Below are positions 1 through 5,700 of a DNA stretch of 6,740 bases, one piece after another. This stretch comes from CAYYOS01 sp964473355 (GTDB taxonomy: Bacteria; Pseudomonadota; Gammaproteobacteria; Burkholderiales; REEB80). Location of the stretch: NCBI GenBank assembly GCA_964473355.1, contig CAYYOS010000134.1, positions 1 to 6,740 of the forward strand, read 5' to 3'. Below the pieces are notes generated by a model. The model searched no databases, was not told where the DNA came from, and worked only from the letters and a program-made list of their open reading frames with translations. The stretch's first letter is position 1; every line of letters begins with the position of its first letter. The position numbers and the translations under genes were made by a program.

Positions 1-1
1 T

Positions 2-1153
2 TTTATCACGATTGGCATGATGTTAAACCTACAAGTGGTGGTGCAACATTGGGTTTGGGTGTTGTTAATGGTGGCCGCCATTATTTTGGTCAAAACGTTG
101 GTGGTGTGGGGCCTAAGCCGCCTGTTCCGCAACGAAGCCAGCGTAGCGCTACGCACCGGCTTATATTTAGCGCAGGCGGGTGAATTTGGTTTTGTCTTGC
201 TAGCGCTTGCCAGTAATCACAATTTATTAAACACCTCGCTGATCCAAATTAGCTTCGCGGCGATTCTGTTATCAATGTTGGCAGCACCCTTTATTATTCA
301 ATTTAATTCGCGCTTGGTGGCAATTTTTTGCCGCAGCGACTGGAACATGCGCGCCCGCGAGTTGCTGGAAATCTCCGTGCATAGTGGAGACACCGCGGAT
401 GGTCACGTGATTATTTGTGGTTACGGGCGCAGCGGCCAAAACCTGGCGCGTTTTTTTGAGAGTGAAGGATTTACATTTATTGCTTTGGATTTTGATCCCG
501 CGCGCGTGCGCCAGGCAGCGGCCGCGGGCGAAAGCGTGGTCTATGGTGATGCCGGCCGACGCGAAGTGTTGGCGGCCGCAGGCATTAATCGCGCTCGCGC
601 TTTGGTGATCAGCTACGCCGATACCTCAGCGGCCCTAAAAGTCTTGTATCAGGCGCGCGAATTACGCCCGGACTTACCCGTAGTCGTGCGCACCTTAGAT
701 GATACCGATTTGGAGCGTCTAAAAGCCGCCGGCGCGGCCGAAGTGGTCCCAGAGATTTTGGAAGGTAGCCTTATGCTTGCTTCGCACGTGCTCATGCTGT
801 TAGGGGTGCCCTTAGCGCGCGTCGTCAAGCAAATACGCCGGGTGCGCGAGCAGCGCTATAGTTTAATGCGGGGATTTTATCGCGGCTTAACCGACGCCGA
901 GGTCGATTTAAGCGAGGCCGCGCAATCGCGCTTGGCCTCAATACAGTTAACGGAGAACGCCAGCGCAGTAGGTAAGACTTTAGGTGAACTTGATCTAGGA
1001 TCGCTAAATGTTGCCATGACAGCAATACGCCGTCGCAATATTCGCGGACTGGATCCCGTACCCGAAACTAAGCTCAAATCTGGCGACGTGGTGGTGCTAC
1101 AAGGTGCGGCAGAGGACTTGGCGCAAGCCGAAGCCAAGTTATTGCGCGGTTAG
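2..1153 (+). CDS. KefB/KefC-type monovalent cation:proton antiporter (CPA2 family), 5'-truncated by window edge
   Basis: Inner-membrane K+/H+ antiporter with a cytosolic nucleotide-sensing domain. The open frame runs to the first base of the window, so the N-terminal transmembrane part is missing. The visible start FITIGMMLNL matches the family's late helix motif, so the methionines at 17 and 20 are internal. Counting from the Met at 17: membrane helices at about 12-33 and 75-95, with the conserved LAQAGEFGFVLL segment at 51-62. An RCK/TrkA-N Rossmann domain begins near 129, with GYGRSG at 135-140 as the glycine-rich nucleotide loop, D158 at the end of the second strand, and YGD at 177-179. 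A TrkA-C-like domain occupies about 300-375. A C-terminal TrkA-C domain differs from E. coli KefC as I know it, so substrate and glutathione gating are not certain. The stop at 1151-1153 overlaps the stop of the convergent pilin gene. Family confidence is high; the exact subfamily is not resolved. Confidence 0.93.
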   Translation, partial: FITIGMMLNLQVVVQHWVWVLLMVAAIILVKTLVVWGLSRLFRNEASVALRTGLYLAQAGEFGFVLLALASNHNLLNTSLIQISFAAILLSMLAAPFIIQFNSRLVAIFCRSDWNMRARELLEISVHSGDTADGHVIICGYGRSGQNLARFFESEGFTFIALDFDPARVRQAAAAGESVVYGDAGRREVLAAAGINRARALVISYADTSAALKVLYQARELRPDLPVVVRTLDDTDLERLKAAGAAEVVPEILEGSLMLASHVLMLLGVPLARVVKQIRRVREQRYSLMRGFYRGLTDAEVDLSEAAQSRLASIQLTENASAVGKTLGELDLGSLNVAMTAIRRRNIRGLDPVPETKLKSGDVVVLQGAAEDLAQAEAKLLRG

Positions 1154-1848
1154 AACAAACTCGCGCCGCCACAATTGCTGCTGTTTTGTGATACATCCCA
1201 TTGCCCGCGTGCTACACCCGCGGCCGCGACAGTACACGTAGCAACCGTCGGTGCTGGGCCACCATTACCAAGGTATGCGCTATATTGAAAGGTGCCCGTG
1301 TAAGCATTGCCGTCATCCAGCTTGCGATCCACTTCACCTATCAGCGCGACAGGAATCGCATTCCCGGTTTTTAAATTGGGCCGCTGCGGCGGCGCGGTGA
1401 CGCCCCCAGCGCCATATACGTTATCAAAAATGATTTGCAAATAAGCGTTATATGGATTCGTCGGCGTATTGGTAGATGACACCGCTTCAGTAGCGGAGGC
1501 CATGTTATAGGAAGCATTTAAAAAGCCCGCTTGGGATAGGTGTGTCCAGGCCGCAGTGGACTCGGTGGTCAATTCGATGACACCGTCCCCGTCGCCGCCG
1601 ATAGTCGCGGCAACCTGGGGGATATTCGCGGTGGCCAAAGCACCAGGGTAATCTCCCGGCAGCGCCCGATACCTATCCTGAAAACCAAAATAAGCGGCCT
1701 TAATGCCATCTTGCTGAGTAATAATATTACGCACCCTAGCGCTGGTAATAAGCTCTTGCCCTTTTAATACGCCGCCCAGTAATAAACCAATAATCACTAA
1801 TACGATGGCAATTTCAATTAAGGTAAAACCGGATTGTTGACGACGCAT
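1150..1848 (-). CDS. Type IV pilin-like / type II pseudopilin protein
   Basis: A 232-residue secreted filament subunit or pseudopilin. The short leader MRRQQSG is followed by FTLIE, giving cleavage after G7 by prepilin peptidase, methylation of F8, and the assembly glutamate at mature position 5 (E12). A hydrophobic helix spans about 8-30. Later conserved-looking pieces are ALPGDYPGA (62-70), a GGDGDGV loop (84-90), HLSQAGFLNASY (103-114) and a DRKLDDG loop (174-180). C205 and C226 could form a C-terminal disulfide. The start at 1848 is preferred because AAGGA lies 7 bases upstream and gives a normal short leader; the frame also opens at a TTG at 1887, which would add 13 residues without a clear site. 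The gene appears monocistronic, with a 202-base gap from the upstream gene. It resembles unnamed proteobacterial pseudopilins more than the major PilA; its role (type IV pilus, type II secretion or other) cannot be told from the sequence. Confidence 0.9.
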   Translation of the reverse strand: MRRQQSGFTLIEIAIVLVIIGLLLGGVLKGQELITSARVRNIITQQDGIKAAYFGFQDRYRALPGDYPGALATANIPQVAATIGGDGDGVIELTTESTAAWTHLSQAGFLNASYNMASATEAVSSTNTPTNPYNAYLQIIFDNVYGAGGVTAPPQRPNLKTGNAIPVALIGEVDRKLDDGNAYTGTFQYSAYLGNGGPAPTVATCTVAAAGVARGQWDVSQNSSNCGGASLF

Positions 1849-1855
1849 TTTTCGG

Positions 1856-1860
1856 TCCTT
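1856..1860 (-). promoter_or_regulatory. Ribosome binding site fixing the pilin start
   Basis: On the minus strand AAGGA lies 7 bases upstream of the ATG at 1848. This good Shine-Dalgarno match decides in favour of the 232-residue protein with a 7-residue leader over the longer TTG-started version. Confidence 0.75.
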
Positions 1861-1882
1861 AAACGTAAAATAATAAAAAATA

Positions 1883-1898
1883 CGCAATTATTGTACCT
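1883..1898 (-). promoter_or_regulatory. Candidate sigma-54 type promoter of the pilin gene
   Basis: Minus strand reads AGGTACA-ATTA-TTGCG. It has GG and GC separated by exactly 10 bases as in -24/-12 promoters, and matches 8 of the 12 defined positions of TGGCACG-N4-TTGCW (G, G, A, C and TTGC). The -12 half is strong and the -24 half weak. A start about 12 bases downstream (near 1872) would leave a leader of about 24 bases containing the ribosome site. Many pilin genes use sigma-54, which makes this attractive. A sigma-70 reading also exists: TTGGCA (1898-1903) and TATTTT (1877-1882), with a short 15-base spacer. Neither is proven. Confidence 0.35.
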
Positions 1899-2050
1899 GC
1901 CAAAACTCTTTCCTATGGCATTGATTAACAACATAATATATTTTTATAGGCAGCTAATAAACGGAATTTGCGTCAGTGTTTTGACGAAAGCGATGATAGT
2001 TCGACAATGGCTTCAACATTTCAGGCTCAGCCCATTCGTACTCGGAGTAG

Positions 2051-2755
2051 TTACCGTGTTTTTTCCTGCAGGGCTTTTAAGCGCTCGCTTAAAAAATGAA
2101 TTTCATGGGGATCAGTTATCGTGCCGTTGGCTAACAACGCGCCCAGCATAATTTTGGCGCTCTCCAGTTCGCCCATGTCTTCTAAAATAAAAATGGGCAT
2201 TTGTTGTGCCCAATGAGGCACGTCCTCGCCGGTGGCATGGGTCGCGATGGCATTAGCGTAACCTAACGCTAAAGGCAAATCATGGAGCCGATGTTTGGCG
2301 ATAATGGCGGCGTGCGCCAGCCAACGCCACCGGGTATTTGGGTCGGAAAAAAATTGCCGGAAAGTGAAATCCAACATTTGCCGCTGTTTTTTTTCATCGG
2401 GCACTTGCGCATACATTTGGCTGGCCAGCATTAAAGGGTACCCGCCAGAAGGGTCGAGAGCCAGCGCGCGCGTTAGCCACTCGGTCACGATGTTATAAGG
2501 CAGGGCGGCAAAGGGTAGGCTCACACCCGGTTGATTATCGAAGGCTTGTAAATACAACATCAATAAATGTGCGCTGAAAATGGGTTCGCCCAAGCTTTGC
2601 AATTTAAGAGTTGCGATGCTCGGTGGCGGGGCCAAGTTTTGCGCCTGCCCTTTAGGGGGAGGCAAGTGCGCTTGATTTACCAGCAGCGCGCATAAACTCA
2701 AAAGTAGTATGAGGGTAACGGCGAAAGGGACGCGGCGACGCGTATTTCCTTGCAT
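2051..2755 (-). CDS. Membrane-anchored protein of unknown function with TPR-like helices
   Basis: A 234-residue protein that I recognise only as a conserved hypothetical type found in proteobacteria. The N-terminus has a basic stretch (TRRR, 5-8) and one hydrophobic segment at about 11-27, followed by a proline-rich linker (LPPPKG, then PPPS), as expected of a signal anchor with a periplasmic body. The rest is helical. Residues 88-103 (YNIVTEWLTRALALDP) end in the ALxLDP seen in tetratricopeptide repeats, and about 188-206 resembles another helix pair, but no full repeat array is clear. C22 follows LSL, a poor lipobox, so a lipoprotein is unlikely. The ATG lies 3 bases after the stop of the permease gene, so the two are almost certainly co-transcribed and probably coupled; a function as accessory to that transporter is inferred from context alone. 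Confidence 0.82.
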   Translation of the reverse strand: MQGNTRRRVPFAVTLILLLSLCALLVNQAHLPPPKGQAQNLAPPPSIATLKLQSLGEPIFSAHLLMLYLQAFDNQPGVSLPFAALPYNIVTEWLTRALALDPSGGYPLMLASQMYAQVPDEKKQRQMLDFTFRQFFSDPNTRWRWLAHAAIIAKHRLHDLPLALGYANAIATHATGEDVPHWAQQMPIFILEDMGELESAKIMLGALLANGTITDPHEIHFLSERLKALQEKTR

Positions 2756-2758
2756 AGC

Positions 2759-3520
2759 CTAGAAATCTTTACGATGTAGATCAAATACCGCTGCCGCCAA
2801 AACCACCACTAAAAACAATACCCCTTGAGTGATTAAAGAAAGCGCAACGGCGCTAGACGGCAGGCCATTAACCAGCCACGCGCTTTGCGTAAAATCGGAT
2901 AATCTCGGAAAAAGTGCAATAAATTTGATGAAACCGGCCACCGCGCTTTTAAGTGCCGGGTTTTGCAGCACCAACGAACCGTCGCTAATAAGTTGGATAG
3001 CGGTCAGGCTACGTGCCAATAAATAAAAGCCCAGTACCGCGCTAGCTGCGGGCACCACACTGGAAAACGCGGTCGCAGCAAATAAGCTAAACGCGACTAG
3101 CATAATGAGTTCCAGCAACAAAAATCCCGCCCAGACAAACAGCGGCGTGGGTTCTACAGACCATGCCAACACTAAGCACGATAGCGCACAGAGCACGAAA
3201 GCGATGGCGGCGTAGCCCAGGAATTTTCCGAGCACATAATCCGAGCGCGTGACATCCAGTGCTAAAATGACTTCCAAGCCCTTGTCGTTAAATTCACGCA
3301 CCACGCTCACGATGACAAAAAGACTTAAAATAAAGATGAGTGCAAGCCGCGTAACCGCGCCCAGAAACACAGATTGAAAGCGCGCCGCTTCAATAATAGC
3401 GAGCTCACGCACAAAAAAGCTCGTGGCCAAGATGAGTATCAATACCGGAACAATAACGCGGATGGCGCGCCACGCTTCCAGCAACGTGAAGTAGGCAACG
3501 GTAAAAAAAGGATAACGCAT
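2759..3520 (-). CDS. ABC-2 type transporter permease subunit
   Basis: A 253-residue integral membrane protein with about six helices (roughly 22-36, 55-74, 102-120, 128-150, 157-174 and 226-246). A cytosolic segment at 75-101 carries REFNDKGLEVILALDVTRSD and then YVLGKFLGY, a charged stretch of the type found in ABC-2 permeases (as in NosY-like proteins) near where the ATPase docks. The length fits a single-domain ABC-2 permease, which would work as a dimer with a separate ATPase. The substrate cannot be told. It is the first gene of a two-gene unit with the unknown protein ending at 2051. Unusually, no ATP-binding protein gene lies next to it: upstream is the divergent histidine kinase and downstream the unknown gene. 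The start ATG at 3520 has no strong ribosome site. Confidence 0.85.
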   Translation of the reverse strand: MRYPFFTVAYFTLLEAWRAIRVIVPVLILILATSFFVRELAIIEAARFQSVFLGAVTRLALIFILSLFVIVSVVREFNDKGLEVILALDVTRSDYVLGKFLGYAAIAFVLCALSCLVLAWSVEPTPLFVWAGFLLLELIMLVAFSLFAATAFSSVVPAASAVLGFYLLARSLTAIQLISDGSLVLQNPALKSAVAGFIKFIALFPRLSDFTQSAWLVNGLPSSAVALSLITQGVLFLVVVLAAAVFDLHRKDF

Positions 3521-3554
3521 GCGCTTATCAGAGCATTTATTTTGAAAGTAGGCA
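3521..3554. promoter_or_regulatory. Short divergent intergenic region between permease and histidine kinase
   Basis: Only 34 bases separate the two start codons, too little for two separate promoters. Promoter elements for at least one gene must lie within the other's coding sequence, so the two may be co-regulated. I could not identify convincing -35/-10 boxes. The 10-mer AAGTAGGCAA occurs at 3489-3498 inside the permease gene and again at 3546-3555, ending on the first base of the kinase start codon. Confidence 0.4.
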
Positions 3555-5288
3555 ATGTCCGCACAGCGTGAGCAAGGCCAGGTTCCTACATCCTTTGGGG
3601 TTCGATTGAAAACCAGCGCACGAAGTCACCCGCAGTTGTGGTTGGGTTTTATGCTACTGCTGCTACACGCGGCGGTTGCTTGGGGTATCCACACCCCTTG
3701 GTCAAGCGGCTTAATGCTGGCCCATTTTGGATTTTTTTTAATGTGGCAACCGGTATGGCGCGCTGAAAATCGCCTTAGCGCGCTGCATATCCTTATCATA
3801 TTGGCAATCGCGGGCATTTTTCTGCTGTGGACCAATTGGTGGCTGATCGCGTTGTGGGTGGCGGTGTTGGTGGGGATTATCGGCGGCAGCGCGCTGGGTT
3901 TAGAGCGCCCACGACAACGCATTGTTTATATGTTGGCCTTAATGTATTTAGTCGCGACACTGTTAATCATAGTCGCCCCCCAGCTTTTCTCCGAGCCCGG
4001 CTTAGATCCGCTGATGGTTTCTTTGGGCCGCTATGGTTTGGGGGTGCTGCCCTTATTTATTTTGGTAATCCAAGTTGAAAAGTATGCTGCCCCCGCTAGT
4101 CACCCCGTCGACTTTTTCTACAGCTTGGTTGTCTTTATGTTGGTCGTTATTTTACTATTGGGCAGCTTTGCTATAAAGATGATCAGCAAAAGCAATTATC
4201 CTTTTGCACTAGCACAAGCGCTACTGGTGATTGCTGTTGGACTCATAATACTGAGTTGGTTGTGGAACCCGCGCGCCGGTTTCGCTGGTTTCGGCCAACT
4301 ATTATCGCGTTATCTTTTAAGTGTAGGTTTGCCGTTTGAGCGTTGGTTACAAAGCCTCGCGACCCTAGCCGAGCGCGAACCTGATCCCACCAGTTTTCTG
4401 ATTCAGGCCTTGGATGAAATTGCAAAATTGCCTTGGGTATCCGGGGGAAAATGGCGCTCGCCCGGTGACAAGGGGGAGTTTGGCCATCGTTCCAATCACC
4501 GCGTGGAATTCACCTTTCATCAATTCTCGTTAAATCTGTATACGCGCTGGGAGCTAAGCCCCGCCTTAACGCTACATGTCAAATTACTCACGCATTTACT
4601 GGGCTATTTTTACGAAGCAAAATTGCGCGAAAAAACCCTACAGCAGAATATGTACAGCCAGGCTATTTATGAGACCGGCGCGCGGCTAACGCACGACATA
4701 AAAAATTTACTGCAGTCTTTAACGACCCTGTGCGCGGCGGCGCAGCACAGCGAAGCCGACCAGGCGGCTGCCCTGCAAGCTCTCATGCAGCGGCAGTTAC
4801 CCCAAATTACTAACCGCCTGCAGCGGTGCGTGGAAAATTTGCAAACACCGCATCAAGTGGATAAGCGCGAAAGCGATCCCGCGCAATGGTGGCAGCAGTT
4901 GCAGCAACGTTATATTTATGATGACATCAGCTTTAATGCCGAAGATTTGGAAAACGCCGCGCTTATTCCCACAGAATTGTTTGATAGCGTCGCGGATAAT
5001 CTTTTACAGAACGCCTTGCATAAACGCAAAACTCAAGGCGATTTACAAATCAGCGCTTTCTTTGAAGGGCAGCNNNNNNNNNNAACAGCAAGACTCACTG
5101 TCTGCGATAACGGCGAAAGTTTAAAGGGCGGTTTGGTTAAACAACTTTTCGAAGTTCCGTTGCCATCCAATACTGGCTTAGGTGTAGGGTTGTATCAGGC
5201 TGCACGGCAAGCAGCCGAAGTGGGTTGTACTTTAGTGCTAAAAGAAAATATTGATGGTCGGGTTTGTTTTGAGTTGGCGAGGGAGTAA
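3555..5288 (+). CDS. Membrane sensor histidine kinase, interrupted by an assembly gap
   Basis: A 577-codon sensor kinase. The N-terminal half has about eight hydrophobic helices (28-45, 52-68, 77-92, 94-113, 123-141, 160-174, 187-207, 217-237), without a large periplasmic domain, suggesting sensing within or at the membrane. A cytosolic linker at about 255-360 has a GAF-like length but no recognised motif. The phospho-acceptor H-box is HDIKN with H380. The ATP-binding domain shows the N-box DNLLQN (481-486), G1 box DNGES (518-522) and G2 box GLGVGL (541-546). Residues 507-510 are unknown because of ten Ns, yet the frame continues correctly. The HDxKN box recalls PrsK-like and other proteobacterial kinases. 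ATG 3555 is the first possible start after an in-frame stop at 3543; AGG lies too close to be a good ribosome site, so a start slightly downstream is possible. No response regulator is in the window. Confidence 0.9.
   Translation: MSAQREQGQVPTSFGVRLKTSARSHPQLWLGFMLLLLHAAVAWGIHTPWSSGLMLAHFGFFLMWQPVWRAENRLSALHILIILAIAGIFLLWTNWWLIALWVAVLVGIIGGSALGLERPRQRIVYMLALMYLVATLLIIVAPQLFSEPGLDPLMVSLGRYGLGVLPLFILVIQVEKYAAPASHPVDFFYSLVVFMLVVILLLGSFAIKMISKSNYPFALAQALLVIAVGLIILSWLWNPRAGFAGFGQLLSRYLLSVGLPFERWLQSLATLAEREPDPTSFLIQALDEIAKLPWVSGGKWRSPGDKGEFGHRSNHRVEFTFHQFSLNLYTRWELSPALTLHVKLLTHLLGYFYEAKLREKTLQQNMYSQAIYETGARLTHDIKNLLQSLTTLCAAAQHSEADQAAALQALMQRQLPQITNRLQRCVENLQTPHQVDKRESDPAQWWQQLQQRYIYDDISFNAEDLENAALIPTELFDSVADNLLQNALHKRKTQGDLQISAFFEGQXXXXTARLTVCDNGESLKGGLVKQLFEVPLPSNTGLGVGLYQAARQAAEVGCTLVLKENIDGRVCFELARE
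5074..5083. other. Assembly gap (10 N)
   Basis: Ten Ns in the ATP-binding domain of the kinase, between the N-box and G1 box. Both flanks are rich in CAG/CAA (GGGCAGC before, AACAGCAAG after). The reading frame on the right side is kept with a length of 10, so the true missing length is probably 1 modulo 3 (for example 1, 4, 7 or 10) unless the gene is frameshifted. Confidence 0.95.
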
Positions 5289-5357
5289 AGCTCGGGCGTT
5301 AGATTCATTTAAGTAAGCCAAATTTTCTTGAACAATAGAACGTGTTGTGTTAGCGTC

Positions 5358-5377
5358 ATTCCCGCGAAAGCGGGAAT
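5358..5377. repeat. dRS3-like palindrome
   Basis: Perfect 8-base stem ATTCCCGC/GCGGGAAT closing on a GAAA loop. It fits the ATTCCC-N8-GGGAAT pattern of Neisseria dRS3 repeats, and is extended by GTC before and CCAGG after as in the widespread copies. Only one copy is present, so it is not a CRISPR array. Confidence 0.85.
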
Positions 5378-5395
5378 CCAGGTTTCTATGCTGAT

Positions 5396-5414
5396 TGTCG
5401 GGGGTAGCCCGACA
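5396..5414. repeat. Small hairpin TGTCGGG/CCCGACA
   Basis: Seven-base perfect stem (5396-5402 with 5408-5414) and a 5-base loop, between the dRS3-like palindrome and the next stem-loop. It may be part of the same composite repeat. There is no T-run on either side, so it is not a canonical terminator. Confidence 0.6.
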
Positions 5415-5421
5415 GCTAGTC

Positions 5422-5449
5422 ACTTTCTTTTGTTTGGCCAAAAGAAAGT
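5422..5449. repeat. 11-base stem-loop ACTTTCTTTTG/CAAAAGAAAGT
   Basis: Perfect 11-base arms (5422-5432 and 5439-5449) around TTTGGC. The module, followed by AACCCAAGAAAAGG, is a well-known interspersed repeat in Xanthomonadaceae and other proteobacteria. It could act as a barrier or RNA-stabilising stem between the convergent genes; no T-run follows on either strand. Confidence 0.8.
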
Positions 5450-5465
5450 AACCCAAGAAAAGGCC

Positions 5466-5619
5466 ACCCTCCCCATCCGCCCTAACGGGTTCCCTGCGCG
5501 GCTTAACCAAGCCAGGCGGCTGCGCAACTCAACCTCGGCGCAAAACGCGCCCCGGGATTCGAACAGTGCTCGCCGACACCCCCTGGCTTGGTTGCGCTGC
5601 TCGGCGGTGGGGGAAGGGT
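5466..5619. repeat. Long imperfect inverted repeat with nested stems
   Basis: A perfect 12-base pair of arms, AACCAAGCCAGG (5505-5516) and CCTGGCTTGGTT (5582-5593), lies inside a longer imperfect pair (5466-5481, ACCCTCCCCATCCGCC, against 5603-5619). Within the 65-base centre are TCGGCG/CGCCGA (5535-5540, 5571-5576) and GGCGC/GCGCC (5537-5541, 5547-5551; these last two share bases and exclude each other). The whole could fold as RNA or extrude as a cruciform. It has the look of a small non-coding repeat or MITE-like unit; no transposase is present. Confidence 0.65.
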
Positions 5620-5700
5620 CCCTTAAAACCTAAAACAAAAGTCAAAATCAAAAATCAAGTGCGAAACCCTTCCTGCTGCGTAGCCTTACCCGCTACAATC

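Larger units (their letters stand above)
1849..2050. other. Intergenic region upstream of the pilin gene
   Basis: A 202-base AT-rich gap between the unknown-function gene (ending at 2051) and the pilin gene. It holds the ribosome site and candidate promoter near its left end. A weak imperfect hairpin (CGTCA/TGACG, 1971-1975 and 1982-1986) has no following T-run. No convincing gene lies here; a plus-strand frame through it (1834-2151) has no protein-like features and runs into two real genes on the other strand. Confidence 0.6.
5351..5624. repeat. Mosaic of palindromic repeats between convergent genes
   Basis: This fills most of the 412-base gap between the kinase (ends 5288) and the pseudopilin gene (ends 5701). 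It combines a dRS3-like palindrome, a TGTCGGG/CCCGACA hairpin, an 11-base stem-loop, and a long imperfect inverted repeat with nested stems. Similar modules are scattered in many beta- and gammaproteobacterial genomes and often give false small proteins containing VIPAKAGIQ or LDSRFRGND, which also appear here in the two strands. The remaining flanks, 5289-5350 and 5625-5700, hold no gene; the right flank is A-rich on the plus strand (5631-5660). Ends of the element are approximate and no target duplication was seen. Confidence 0.75.

Noticed and set aside
1849..1887. Longer pilin start at the TTG at 1887
   Set aside because: The ATG at 1848 has AAGGA at 7 bases and gives a typical short prepilin leader; the TTG overlaps the candidate promoter.
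1971..1986. Hairpin CGTCA/TGACG as terminator or operator
   Set aside because: Only five pairs with a six-base loop and no T-run; easily expected by chance.
1834..2151. 105-codon plus-strand open frame across the pilin upstream region
   Set aside because: It overlaps the pilin start and the 3' end of the unknown gene on the other strand and shows no domain.
2690..2692. Lipoprotein signal at C22 of the unknown protein
   Set aside because: Leucine at the -1 position does not fit a lipobox; a signal anchor fits better.
3555..5288. Assignment as PrsK of the XrtA/PEP-CTERM system
   Set aside because: Only the HDxKN box recalls it; there is no exosortase, PEP-CTERM protein or PrsR-type regulator in the window.
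5358..5449. CRISPR array
   Set aside because: The palindromes are different from each other and each occurs once; there are no regular spacers.
5422..5449. Rho-independent terminator
   Set aside because: A strong stem, but no T-run follows on either strand, and the sequence matches an interspersed repeat.
5238..5510. 90-codon minus-strand open frame containing LDSRFRGND
   Set aside because: It is the translation of the dRS3-like repeat, a common false gene, and it overlaps the kinase 3' end.
5551..5580. tRNA fragment: minus strand reads GTTCGAATCC-like, as in a T-arm
   Set aside because: The flanking 5-base stem does not pair (CACTG against CCCGG), and no acceptor or anticodon arm is present.
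5328..5633. 101-codon plus-strand open frame containing VIPAKAGIQ
   Set aside because: It is the opposite-strand reading of the same repeat mosaic; no ribosome site and no protein-like features.
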